From Pelotomaculum sp. (GTDB taxonomy: Bacteria > Bacillota > Desulfotomaculia > Desulfotomaculales > Pelotomaculaceae), in NCBI GenBank assembly GCA_003489345.1, contig DNIT01000208.1, forward strand, positions 2,948 to 9,621: a DNA stretch of 6,674 nt. Reading direction: 5' to 3'. Position numbers and translations under genes: made by a program. Positions 1-6,498 of the stretch are shown here, piece after piece; the first letter of the stretch is position 1; each line of letters starts with the position of its first letter. A model generated the notes under the pieces. The model was given only the letters and a program-made list of their open reading frames with translations, did no database searches and had not been told where the DNA came from.

Positions 1-2609
1 GCACAACCGGACGAGCCGTGCGGTCCGCTGGGTCTTGGGGTTTCAATATATTCCGTCGTCAGCTCGTCCGGCGTCGCATCAATAAACATAAAGCCGCTGC
101 CGGCAAGGTTGGTATGCTTTTTAAAATCGTCATAGTCTTCGGACAGCGCCATGCCGATCCCTTGCATCATTCCGCCAAGGGCCTGCCCGTCAACAGAGAC
201 TATGTTGCCAATGACGCCGACGTCAGCAATGCACTTCATGCCCAGAACCCTGGTTTTTCCCGTGGCGACCTCTACCTCCACCTCGGCCAGGAATGCTCCG
301 AAAGTATATTCCGCAGTCGGGCTCCCCTGTCCGGTGTTCGGATCCAGGTCGAACGTCATACCGGTGGTGTCAAATATGCCCGTGTATTTTGTGGGAATCC
401 CTTCGGCAACCATTTCATCGTAGGTACGATACGTGCCGTCGGGTTTACGCATAGCGTTCATCAGCTGCTCAGCGGCGTGGATGGTAGCATTTCCGATCAT
501 ATAATGGGAACGGCTTCCCGCAGAGGGGCCGTGCATGGGAGCCAAAGCCGTATCATTCATGACGAGCTTAATCTGCTCCGGACGCAATCCGAGCGGTCTC
601 AGGGCTTCATAGGTATGAACAACCGCACCGGCATCCGCGCCTTGTCCCTGATCCTGCCAGCAGCTATGATGCGTCACGGTGCCGTCCGGATTTAGCCCCA
701 GAACAATTTCCGTATGATCGTTTGGCGCGCTGGTTACATTGTATTCGCCGCAGGCGATACCGACGCCGCGTTTTCTCTCAGGCGTAGATTCTCTCTTTGC
801 TCTTTCCAGCGCTTCTTGATAAGATGGACGCATTTTATCAAGTATTTTGGTCATCGGGTAGACGGAGAACTTGTTGCCGTTTATGCTCTCGTCGCCTTCA
901 CGGTAGACATTGATATAGCGGAACTCCAACGGATCCATTCCGATTTTCTCCGCCATCATATCTATGAGCTGTTCCCCGCAGGTGTAACACTGCGGCGAAC
1001 CAAAACCTTTATAAGCTGTAGAAACCGCATTGTTGGATATAACAGTTTTGCAAAGACCAATCGCATTGGGGATTTTATACGGAGCGCCCACGAAACGAAG
1101 TCCTTTCTGGGCGATCACATCTGCAGTTTCGGTATAGGCACCCTCATCATAGGCAATTTCATATTCTAAGGCTGTGATCTTCCCTTTTTCGTCACACGCC
1201 AGCTTGGCATTTGAGAAAGAAGGAGCGCGTTTTCCTGTGATATGCTGATGTTCTTCATAACTCAAGGTAATCGTAACCGGCTTTCCGGTGGCCAGGGTGG
1301 CAACCGATACGATGCCCGGCATATAAGGGGATAGCGAATATCCGAAACTTGCGCCGGTCGGGTTTTCAATAATCCTGATTTTTTCGGCGGGATGACCAAC
1401 CCCGGGAGCCAATGTAAATATATTAATGTGCAGGAAAAGACTCTTGCAATGGATGGTAAGAATCCCATCGGCATCAACATAGGCCTGGTCGGTATCCGGT
1501 TCAAGAACCAGATGCGGCTGGCGCTGGGAGTAGAAGCTGCCTTCAACAACATATGGGGAGCGTTCAATGATCTTCCTGGTATCCTGTCCCTTAATTAAAG
1601 GAGCTTCAATATAAATATTGGGGTACCCTTTGTTTACCTGCGGAGCGTCAGCAGCCATTGTTTCCAGAATATTTAAGTATTCAGGCAGCTGCTCCAATTC
1701 AAACTTAACCTTTTTTGCTGCTGCGCGCGCTTCGGCTCTGGTCCTGGCGGCCACTACAGCAATAACATCACCACGATGATAGATCATATCCTCCGCCAGG
1801 ATCGGGCGATCAAAACCGTCCGCTTTGGAGAGTATATGGCCGCAAGGCCACATAATACGATTATTCCCTTGCACATCTTGATGGGTAATAACTTTCTCAA
1901 CGCCTGGCATCTTTTCCGCTTCCGAAGTATCTATAGAAAGCAGCCTGGCATGGGAAACCCCGGGAAGGACTACAGCCAGGTGCAGGGCGTCGGGCATTTT
2001 CATGCCGATATCGTCGCCGTAATCACAGGTGCCGGTAACTTTAGCCAGGGCAGCCGGTCTGGGATATCCCGTACCGTATATTCTCCCGTCTGCCGGTATT
2101 TTGTAATGAAGGTCCTCCATGGTCATTTCACCGCGCATCACCCTGGCGGCCGCCATGACCGCATCAACCAGCGGCTTATAGCCGGTGCAACGGCAAGCAT
2201 TGTGGTTCTTCCGGAACCATTCGCGAACTTCCTGTCTGGTGGGATTGAGATTGGTATCAAGCAACGCTTTTGCAGAAACAATAAATCCGGGTGAGCAGAA
2301 CCCGCACTGCACTCCACCGTATATGCTCCATGCCAACTGCAGGGGATGCAGGTTTTCCGGAGCGCCTATTCCTTCGATGGTTGTAATCTTGCTGCCGTCT
2401 TTAATACTTTTCATTTTTTTAACGCAGGAACGAACGAGTGTGCCATCCAGGATGACGGAACAGATGCCGCACTGCCCAACGCGGCAGCCTACCTTTGTGC
2501 CGGTAAGACCTATACGTCTTATAACGTCGGCAAGCGTATCTGTTTCAGGATCGCAAACCAACATACGTTCGGCGCCGTTAATATACAACATCATTTTTTT
2601 TGTCGCCAT
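1..2609 (-). CDS. mop: Molybdopterin-dependent aldehyde oxidoreductase, Mop type (3' end cut by window)
   Basis: Probably oxidises aldehydes to carboxylic acids in the cytoplasm at a Mo-molybdopterin cytosine dinucleotide centre, passing electrons through two [2Fe-2S] clusters. One continuous frame of 869 codons runs off the left edge; the D. gigas enzyme, as I recall it, has 907 residues. The plant-ferredoxin-like cluster ligands are C42, C47, C50 and C62 (motif VGCRVGQCGICS). The second cluster ligands are C102, C105, C139 and C141 (QCGFCSPG, ACRCTGYKP). The molybdenum domains follow, with PTGASFGYSLSP near 419-430, AYKGFGSPQ near 532-540, QGQGAD and GGMMQGIG. The last visible residues are PRPSGPHGSSGC; the catalytic glutamate of the family's GVGE motif would lie two codons beyond. 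There is no FAD domain, so this is the monomeric-subunit AOR form rather than three-subunit xanthine dehydrogenase. The start is the ATG at 2609-2607, six bases after GAGAGGTGG. No frameshift was found. A lysine (K534) replaces the usual arginine of the AFRGFG-type motif. Substrate is not determined. Confidence 0.95.
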   Translation of the reverse strand, partial: MATKKMMLYINGAERMLVCDPETDTLADVIRRIGLTGTKVGCRVGQCGICSVILDGTLVRSCVKKMKSIKDGSKITTIEGIGAPENLHPLQLAWSIYGGVQCGFCSPGFIVSAKALLDTNLNPTRQEVREWFRKNHNACRCTGYKPLVDAVMAAARVMRGEMTMEDLHYKIPADGRIYGTGYPRPAALAKVTGTCDYGDDIGMKMPDALHLAVVLPGVSHARLLSIDTSEAEKMPGVEKVITHQDVQGNNRIMWPCGHILSKADGFDRPILAEDMIYHRGDVIAVVAARTRAEARAAAKKVKFELEQLPEYLNILETMAADAPQVNKGYPNIYIEAPLIKGQDTRKIIERSPYVVEGSFYSQRQPHLVLEPDTDQAYVDADGILTIHCKSLFLHINIFTLAPGVGHPAEKIRIIENPTGASFGYSLSPYMPGIVSVATLATGKPVTITLSYEEHQHITGKRAPSFSNAKLACDEKGKITALEYEIAYDEGAYTETADVIAQKGLRFVGAPYKIPNAIGLCKTVISNNAVSTAYKGFGSPQCYTCGEQLIDMMAEKIGMDPLEFRYINVYREGDESINGNKFSVYPMTKILDKMRPSYQEALERAKRESTPERKRGVGIACGEYNVTSAPNDHTEIVLGLNPDGTVTHHSCWQDQGQGADAGAVVHTYEALRPLGLRPEQIKLVMNDTALAPMHGPSAGSRSHYMIGNATIHAAEQLMNAMRKPDGTYRTYDEMVAEGIPTKYTGIFDTTGMTFDLDPNTGQGSPTAEYTFGAFLAEVEVEVATGKTRVLGMKCIADVGVIGNIVSVDGQALGGMMQGIGMALSEDYDDFKKHTNLAGSGFMFIDATPDELTTEYIETPRPSGPHGSSGC

Positions 2610-2615
2610 TGTTTT

Positions 2616-2624
2616 CCACCTCTC
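2616..2624 (-). promoter_or_regulatory. Ribosome binding site of the aldehyde oxidoreductase
   Basis: GAGAGGTGG on the minus strand ends six bases before the ATG at 2609. It fixes the start codon; translation from there gives MATKKMMLYINGAE, matching the usual Mop N-terminus length. Confidence 0.85.
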
Positions 2625-2715
2625 ATCAATATAGCTGTATCTGAGTTGACGGCTTTTTCGCTACAGGAAACAGAACAATTTTTTATTGCCCTTTACTGCT
2701 TTTACCGTATAACGA

Positions 2716-2879
2716 TTACTTGCTCATCTTGCCTTGCAGCCCCTTTTCACGCTCGCAACTGTCCCTGCAGCCTGTTAAAATGCAACTCCTTGCGCAGGAC
2801 AATCGGTTGCATGGCGTCAGGCCTAGCCCCAATCGCGTTTTTGACGCCGCTGAGATATCCGGTCGTCTTTTTTGAACAT
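2716..2879 (-). other. Short leader ORF or decayed small gene after the Cys-rich ORF
   Basis: A good ribosome binding site (AGAGGTGA, 2891-2884) sits right after the stop of the Cys-rich ORF, seven bases (from GAGG) before an ATG at 2879. As written the frame gives only 18 codons (MFKKDDRISQRRQKRDWG) and stops at TAG 2825-2823. The other two minus frames stay open much longer. One, entered by dropping an A from the A6 run at 2868-2873, runs 43 codons to 2747. The other, entered by adding an A, runs to TAA at 2718-2716 and contains five closely spaced cysteines. This may be a leader peptide, a frameshifted small gene, or chance openness caused by the inverted repeats here. Function unknown. 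Confidence 0.25.
2780..2848 (-). repeat. Tandem inverted repeats (possible structured leader RNA or palindromic repeat element)
   Basis: Two perfect 7-bp inverted repeats abut each other. ATGCAAC (2780-2786) pairs with GTTGCAT (2806-2812), and between these arms TCCT (2787-2790) pairs with AGGA (2796-2799) around a 5-base loop. GGCGTCA (2813-2819) pairs with TGACGCC (2842-2848), and GGC-CTA-GCC (2820-2828) forms a small inner stem. The stems could stack coaxially. The block lies inside the predicted sigma-54 transcript, between the small Cys-rich ORF and the aldehyde oxidoreductase. It could be an RNA processing or stability element, a cis-regulatory RNA, or a copy of a dispersed palindromic repeat. 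I do not recognise it as any known riboswitch class. Confidence 0.5.
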
Positions 2880-2891
2880 CACGTCACCTCT

Positions 2892-3083
2892 TCACCGTTC
2901 GTTGATTGAATAGGAAATTTCATTTCTGGCTAAGGCATGCTTGCTCATGTCTTCCAAACTAATACAGGTATCACTATTGCCGTTAAAAAGCCGGACTTCT
3001 GTGAAAATAGCACCATGGCTCTTATCACCATAGACAATTCTGTACTCCTTTCCACACCGGGGGCATGCCTGTGTCCCGCACAC
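2892..3083 (-). CDS. Small Cys-rich CPxCG (zinc-ribbon-like) protein, start uncertain
   Basis: Sixty-three residues from a GTG at 3083. The sequence has C2, then CPRC (C7 and C10), a mixed charged body (KEYRIVYGDKSHG) and one further cysteine (C40). The same frame is open further upstream and adds FPIYPICYGLV, giving a C-x4-C-x4-C-x2-C spacing that suggests a bound metal (zinc or iron). Composition looks like a real soluble protein, unlike the hydrophobic overlapping frame. The GTG has no ribosome binding site. The strong site at 3133-3124 with ATG 3124 or TTG 3121 is in another frame; one extra base in the CCCC run near 3110 would join them. It is predicted to be the first gene of the sigma-54 transcript that includes the aldehyde oxidoreductase, so it may be an accessory protein. 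I do not recognise the family, and a decayed gene is possible. Confidence 0.5.
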   Translation of the reverse strand: MCGTQACPRCGKEYRIVYGDKSHGAIFTEVRLFNGNSDTCISLEDMSKHALARNEISYSINER

Positions 3084-3123
3084 CAGCCCGTAACATATAG
3101 GATAGATGGGGAATGTTTCAACA

Positions 3124-3133
3124 TCACCTCCTT
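3124..3133 (-). promoter_or_regulatory. Very strong Shine-Dalgarno sequence at the 5' end of the leader
   Basis: AAGGAGGTGA on the minus strand, beginning about five bases after the predicted sigma-54 transcription start. It overlaps an ATG (3124-3122), and a TTG (3121-3119) lies five bases after GGAGG. Both starts open a 58- or 57-codon frame that is not the Cys-rich frame. Confidence 0.7.
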
Positions 3134-3148
3134 GCCCTGCCCTAAAAA

Positions 3149-3164
3149 AGCAAGTTGCATGCCA
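3149..3164 (-). promoter_or_regulatory. Sigma-54 (-24/-12) promoter for the small ORF and aldehyde oxidoreductase
   Basis: The minus strand reads TGGCATGCAACTTGCT. The invariant GG (3163-3162) and GC (3151-3150) are separated by exactly 10 bases, matching the consensus TGGCAyr-N4-TTGCw. Counting 12 bases from the -12 C puts the start near 3138, an A. The same TGGCATG-N4-TTGCT sequence precedes the alcohol dehydrogenase at 6402. Confidence 0.88.
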
Positions 3165-3232
3165 GTAAAAGATTTTTATTAAAAATAAATATCTTCAATC
3201 CGGGATATAGCCCTTTTTTATTGCGATTAAGT

Positions 3233-3248
3233 TAATTTTCGAAAATTA
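3233..3248. promoter_or_regulatory. Perfect 16-bp palindrome, candidate activator binding site
   Basis: TAATTTTCGAAAATTA is a perfect dyad centred about 102 bases upstream of the predicted sigma-54 start at 3138. Upstream activating sites of sigma-54 activators usually lie in this range. The ten bases TTCGAAAATT recur at 6005-6014, and a TTCGAA core recurs at 6340-6345 upstream of the other sigma-54 promoter. Binding by the adjacent activator is an inference. Confidence 0.5.
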
Positions 3249-3590
3249 CCTCTTGGTTTTTTAACTTATAAAAAGCTGTTTTTTATTTTTGCGTTATCTG
3301 ACCAAGGTATAAATCTTTTTTACACTGTAAGATAAATTTATGCATTTTCAATCAGCCTTCCAAGTCAGCAGGCTACTCCCTATGGAAATCCGACTTTCTC
3401 CTGTTTGAGCCCTTTCTCTGTTTAATTTATGGCTTGGCTTACCAACAAATCAGACTATTCGGAACTCCGGAAAGCTCTTTGTATTAATACTTTTTGCAAT
3501 TTTTAAATAATAGGATATACTTAGGTAAGGTAGAAGGGGAAAAGAAAAAAATAATAGCATTTTTTACAAAAACAGGTATGGCAATAGAGA

Positions 3591-3618
3591 TTGACGGAGT
3601 ATAACCCTTTGCTATAAT
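3591..3618 (+). promoter_or_regulatory. Sigma-A promoter of the activator gene
   Basis: TTGACG (-35, 3591-3596) and a perfect TATAAT (-10, 3613-3618) are separated by 16 bases. Transcription would start near 3625 and leave a leader of about 85 bases before the ATG at 3710. This suggests the activator is made by the housekeeping polymerase, as is common for sigma-54 activators. Confidence 0.75.
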
Positions 3619-3694
3619 GTAGAATGACGTAGAAGCTGATTATATGTATTTTTGTACTAATGAACTAACCTTCCAGTATATTTGACATATTTTC

Positions 3695-3700
3695 AAAGGA
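3695..3700 (+). promoter_or_regulatory. Ribosome binding site of the activator gene
   Basis: AAAGGA lies nine bases before the ATG at 3710. The ATG at 3700 is followed at once by TGA, so 3710 is the best start. Confidence 0.65.
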
Positions 3701-3709
3701 TGTGAAAGT

Positions 3710-5767
3710 ATGGAAGTTGAAAGTTCTGTGAGTCTGCATAACTATTTTGGTGTATTAATGAAAAATACAGATATGGTTATTGATGATCTGACATTACCCA
3801 AGCTCTACAAAATAGAATATGAATGGGAAAAGTTTATTCATGGTAAACCAATAAATAAAGATATAGTTCCAAAGTTGATTTATGAATCCTGGCAGAGAAG
3901 TATGGAATACGGGGTTAACCCCCATCTAAACAATAGACAAATTTTATCTTCGGAAGAGATAAAAAAACAAATATCAGATAGCAAGAGTTTCATTGATAGA
4001 TTTGGCAATATAATTTTGGCTTTGCAAAGAATAGCCAAAAAAAAAGGTTTTAATATACAGCTTTTTGATAACCGTGCCAGGAATGTCCAGGTGCTTGCTT
4101 CAAGTTATTTGCATCAGGGACTGGAACTCAAGGATATGTTCCCGGTGCCGGCCAGCTCATCCGAGATGGATATCGGAACTACTGCCATCAGTATAGCTTT
4201 ACGTGAAAATAAATCTGTGCAGGTGCTGGGACCTGAACACTTCAATAAATATCTTCATGATACTTATTGTTCCGCAGCTCCCGTTCATAACAGCAGTGGA
4301 GAGGTAATCGGCGCTTTAAATATTGCCAGTTACAGTTATAAACAAAATAAAATAGATACTTTAGTCTTGGTAACATTTTTAGCAAGAATACTTGACAATG
4401 TATCTTTTACCATGGATACCCTGGATAAATTAGGCATCTATGACTTGGCTATAAGTAAAACCTTTGAGTATTTACCTCAAGGCGCTGTTTATATTGATAA
4501 TACAAATTCAATTAACCGGTACAACGATAAAATAATTGACATGTTGAACATTAACAGACAAAATATCGCACCGGAGCTTTCAAAATATGTTTCTATGCTG
4601 CTTGAATATGATACTAATGATTGTATAGAAAAAAAAGAGATTTTTTTAGATATTAAGGGCAGAAGAAAATCATTTTTGATGTCTACCAGGAAAATATTTA
4701 ATGAAAAGTATGAAGATAAAGTAATATTACTGGAAAATATAAATCCAAATTTGCCAGGCAATAGGGCTATTTACACATTTGATGATATTATTGGAAATAA
4801 TGAAAAGTTTATTGAAATGAAAATGCTGGCACAAAAAATTTCTAAATCCAATGGTTCAGTTTTAATATTCGGGGAAAACGGAACTGGCAAAGAGCTATTT
4901 GCTCAGGCTATTCATAATGCCAGTCCAAGAAAAAGTAAACCTTTTGTTGCAATTAATTGTGGAGCCATACCCAACGATTTAGCTGAAAGTGAATTATTTG
5001 GTTATGAACCGGGTGCGTTTACAGGAGCTTCAGCAAATGGGAAAGCAGGCAAAATGGAAATAGCTTTTGGAGGGACTCTGTTTCTGGATGAGATTGAAAG
5101 TATGCCTTTAAATATCCAGATAAAACTATTGCGGGCTCTTTCTACCAGTAAAATATGCAGAGTTGGTGGAATAAAAGAAATACCCATAGATATAAGGGTT
5201 ATCTCTGCAACAAAAAAAGATTTGTTAATAGAAGCTGATAAAGGAAATTTTCGTGAAGACTTGTATTATAGAATTGGTATAATTACACTAAAGCTGCCAG
5301 CTTTGCGTGAAAGAAAAGATGATGTACCTATATTAGCAAAATATTTTATTGATATCTATTCTAAAGAATATGACTTAAAAAACCTTAAAGTGGAAGATGA
5401 TTTTTTAAAAGCATTATCATGCTATTATTGGCGAGGCAATATACGTGAACTAAGAAATGTAATTGAAAGATCAATTATTTTATTGGATGATGAAAAAAAA
5501 TTATCTCTTAACCAATTGCCGGAAAAAATAATTAAAGCTTATAGCTATGAAGACTTAAATGATAAATTAAGATTGATTAAAGATAAGAAAAGCACCAATC
5601 TCATGAAACTAGGTGAGGAAATAATTATTGATACAGTATTAAATGAGGAAAAGGGTAATCTTAGCAGGGCCGCCAACCGCTTAGGTATTAGCAGACCAAC
5701 TTTGTGTAGCAAAATTAATAGCAATGAAAAACTAAAAAATATAGTCTTAAAATTTAGATTAGAATAA
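3710..5767 (+). CDS. Sigma-54-dependent transcriptional activator, AcoR type (GAF-PAS-AAA+-HTH)
   Basis: A 685-residue cytoplasmic enhancer-binding protein that would remodel sigma-54 RNA polymerase by ATP hydrolysis. The N-terminus is of the AcoR type: YESWQRSMEYGV near 58-69, then a GAF-like sensor with DIGTTAISIAL near 154-164 and PEHFNKYLHDTYCSAAPVHN near 175-194. A PAS-like segment (LPQGAVYIDNTNSINRYN) follows near 255-272. The AAA+ domain spans about 355-590 with Walker A GENGTGKE (388-395), the sigma-54 contact loop GAFTGA (435-440), Walker B GGTLFLDEI (454-462) and arginine-finger region FREDLYYRI (514-522). The C-terminal Fis-type helix-turn-helix is LSRAANRLGISRPTLCSKI (651-669). 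All motifs needed for activity are present. There is no receiver domain, so control is probably by a small ligand rather than phosphorylation. It is flanked by two outward sigma-54 promoters, its likely targets. The inducer is unknown; an alcohol or aldehyde is inferred from context. GC content is clearly lower than in both neighbours. Confidence 0.95.
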   Translation: MEVESSVSLHNYFGVLMKNTDMVIDDLTLPKLYKIEYEWEKFIHGKPINKDIVPKLIYESWQRSMEYGVNPHLNNRQILSSEEIKKQISDSKSFIDRFGNIILALQRIAKKKGFNIQLFDNRARNVQVLASSYLHQGLELKDMFPVPASSSEMDIGTTAISIALRENKSVQVLGPEHFNKYLHDTYCSAAPVHNSSGEVIGALNIASYSYKQNKIDTLVLVTFLARILDNVSFTMDTLDKLGIYDLAISKTFEYLPQGAVYIDNTNSINRYNDKIIDMLNINRQNIAPELSKYVSMLLEYDTNDCIEKKEIFLDIKGRRKSFLMSTRKIFNEKYEDKVILLENINPNLPGNRAIYTFDDIIGNNEKFIEMKMLAQKISKSNGSVLIFGENGTGKELFAQAIHNASPRKSKPFVAINCGAIPNDLAESELFGYEPGAFTGASANGKAGKMEIAFGGTLFLDEIESMPLNIQIKLLRALSTSKICRVGGIKEIPIDIRVISATKKDLLIEADKGNFREDLYYRIGIITLKLPALRERKDDVPILAKYFIDIYSKEYDLKNLKVEDDFLKALSCYYWRGNIRELRNVIERSIILLDDEKKLSLNQLPEKIIKAYSYEDLNDKLRLIKDKKSTNLMKLGEEIIIDTVLNEEKGNLSRAANRLGISRPTLCSKINSNEKLKNIVLKFRLE

Positions 5768-5901
5768 GAGTACAAAAACCATCTAAAGGCATATCTAGTG
5801 AATCGCCCCAAGTTCGTTGCACTTATGCAAGGAAGATATAACTGATTTTTTCCTGCATCAGACACACTTTTTACTGGTGCTAAATTTTTTTCTTTTATAA
5901 T

Positions 5902-5944
5902 AAGCACTTACTATTCTAAAGAAGAAGGTGAGTGTTTTTCTTTT
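5902..5944 (+). terminator. Intrinsic terminator of the activator gene
   Basis: CACTTAC (5905-5911) pairs with GTGAGTG (5928-5934) with one G-T pair, and the stem extends with AAG against TTT. It is followed by TTTTTCTTTT (5935-5944). It lies about 135 bases after the activator stop codon and would separate this gene from the alcohol dehydrogenase transcript. Confidence 0.7.
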
Positions 5945-6321
5945 AATAAAAAACAGCTACGCTCCTCAGATAGTTTTACAGGAGATATCAAATTAATTTA
6001 TATATTCGAAAATTGCAAAGAATTTTTATACCTATAATTGTGGATATGAAATGAAAAATCATAATTTTATCACGGTATTAATAGTAAAATTTGGTGTTAT
6101 CATCCTTAGTCCTTGCGCACACCACCCTTTTTATGGTAATAAACCAACTTTTATTTTGTTTTTTTCGTTAAATTTAATTTTATGTATCAATCAATTTTTT
6201 CATCGGATGATTTCAGAAAATTACATTTTTCCAGGAGAATGCTCAAGCCAAGATAGCAAAAACTAATGACATATTAAAATTCGTAAAGAAGTTTAACACA
6301 TAAGATTGGCAAAACAAAAAG

Positions 6322-6345
6322 AAAATGTTCATTTTTAAATTCGAA
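6322..6345. promoter_or_regulatory. Candidate upstream activating sites for the alcohol dehydrogenase promoter
   Basis: A dyad AAAATG-TT-CATTTT (6322-6335) is centred about 100 bases before the predicted start at 6428. A TTCGAA core (6340-6345) is centred about 85 bases before it. The distance matches that of the 16-bp palindrome at the other sigma-54 promoter, and TTCGAA is shared with it. AT-rich DNA produces such dyads by chance, so this is tentative. Confidence 0.3.
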
Positions 6346-6401
6346 CTTTGTATCTGTTAAAATTTTGAAAACTTTAAGCTATTAAATGTGGCAATTACTG
6401 T

Positions 6402-6417
6402 TGGCATGTATCTTGCT
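6402..6417 (+). promoter_or_regulatory. Sigma-54 (-24/-12) promoter for the alcohol dehydrogenase
   Basis: TGGCATGTATCTTGCT, with GG (6403-6404) and GC (6415-6416) exactly 10 bases apart. It differs from the aldehyde oxidoreductase promoter only within the N4 spacer. The predicted start is G at about 6428, leaving a leader of about 70 bases. Confidence 0.88.
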
Positions 6418-6431
6418 CTATATATGCGGGT

Positions 6432-6439
6432 GGAGGTGA
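6432..6439 (+). promoter_or_regulatory. Strong Shine-Dalgarno sequence far from the dehydrogenase start
   Basis: GGAGGTGA four bases after the predicted transcription start but 59 bases before the chosen dehydrogenase ATG. The nearest start is TTG at 6450-6452, opening a 10-codon frame (M/L-SNKKYCQKI) that ends at TGA 6480-6482, 16 bases before the dehydrogenase ATG. The spacing from GGAGGTGA to the TTG is ten bases, somewhat long. It may serve a leader peptide coupled to the dehydrogenase. Alternatively, in-frame GTG codons at 6430 or 6436 would extend the enzyme's N-terminus. Confidence 0.45.
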
Positions 6440-6498
6440 CAGGGAAAGGTTGTCCAACAAAAAATATTGCCAAAAAATATGAATGGGGGTTATGGTTT

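Larger units (their letters stand above)
3165..3709. other. Divergent regulatory intergenic region
   Basis: About 545 bases without a convincing gene. It holds the upstream region of the minus-strand sigma-54 promoter, the 16-bp palindrome and the sigma-A promoter of the activator gene. A patch richer in G and C (about 3350-3475) has short repeats (AAGTC at 3362 with GACTT at 3392; TTCCG twice near 3460-3472 on the minus strand) but no sustained reading frame, and I cannot assign it a role. Confidence 0.7.
5768..6401 (+). other. AT-rich intergenic region between activator and alcohol dehydrogenase
   Basis: About 630 bases without a convincing gene. It contains the activator's terminator (5902-5944), a small stem TTGCA-CTTA-TGCAA near 5816-5829, a TTCGAAAATT copy (6005-6014), and the dyad and TTCGAA core upstream of the sigma-54 promoter. 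A 71-codon open frame at 6051-6266 has a weak ribosome binding site and low-complexity hydrophobic content and is probably not a gene. Confidence 0.65.

Noticed and set aside
18..695. Long plus-strand open frame of 225 codons, and similar plus-strand frames up to about 2909
   Set aside because: They lie antisense to the aldehyde oxidoreductase or its leader; the minus-strand frame has full-length family similarity, so these are shadows.
2945..3124. Minus-strand frame starting at ATG 3124 after the strong ribosome binding site (58 codons)
   Set aside because: Composition is poor and it overlaps the protein-like CPRCG frame almost entirely; kept only as part of the frame puzzle in the findings.
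3202..3220. GGGATATAGCCC followed by T-run as a plus-strand terminator
   Set aside because: Stem is only three G-C pairs around a mismatch and no plus-strand gene lies upstream.
3578..3594. TGGCAATAGAGATTGAC as a third sigma-54 promoter in front of the activator
   Set aside because: It lacks the GC of the -12 element, and the overlapping TTGACG-N16-TATAAT explains transcription better.
5768..5907. Minus-strand peptide (YLPCISATNLGRFTRYAF) that looked like a possible transposon fragment
   Set aside because: Could not be tied to any known element, no inverted ends or duplications found, and the frame continues only as antisense of the activator gene.
6051..6266. 71-codon plus-strand ORF with two hydrophobic stretches
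   Set aside because: Weak ribosome binding site, very AT-rich, no recognisable motif and no domain-like pattern; more likely chance in low-complexity DNA.
6212..6303. Plus-strand fragment ending ...AKTNDILKFVKKFNT before TAA, resembling a gene tail
   Set aside because: Open only about 30 codons after an in-frame TGA, with no start or homology that I can recognise.
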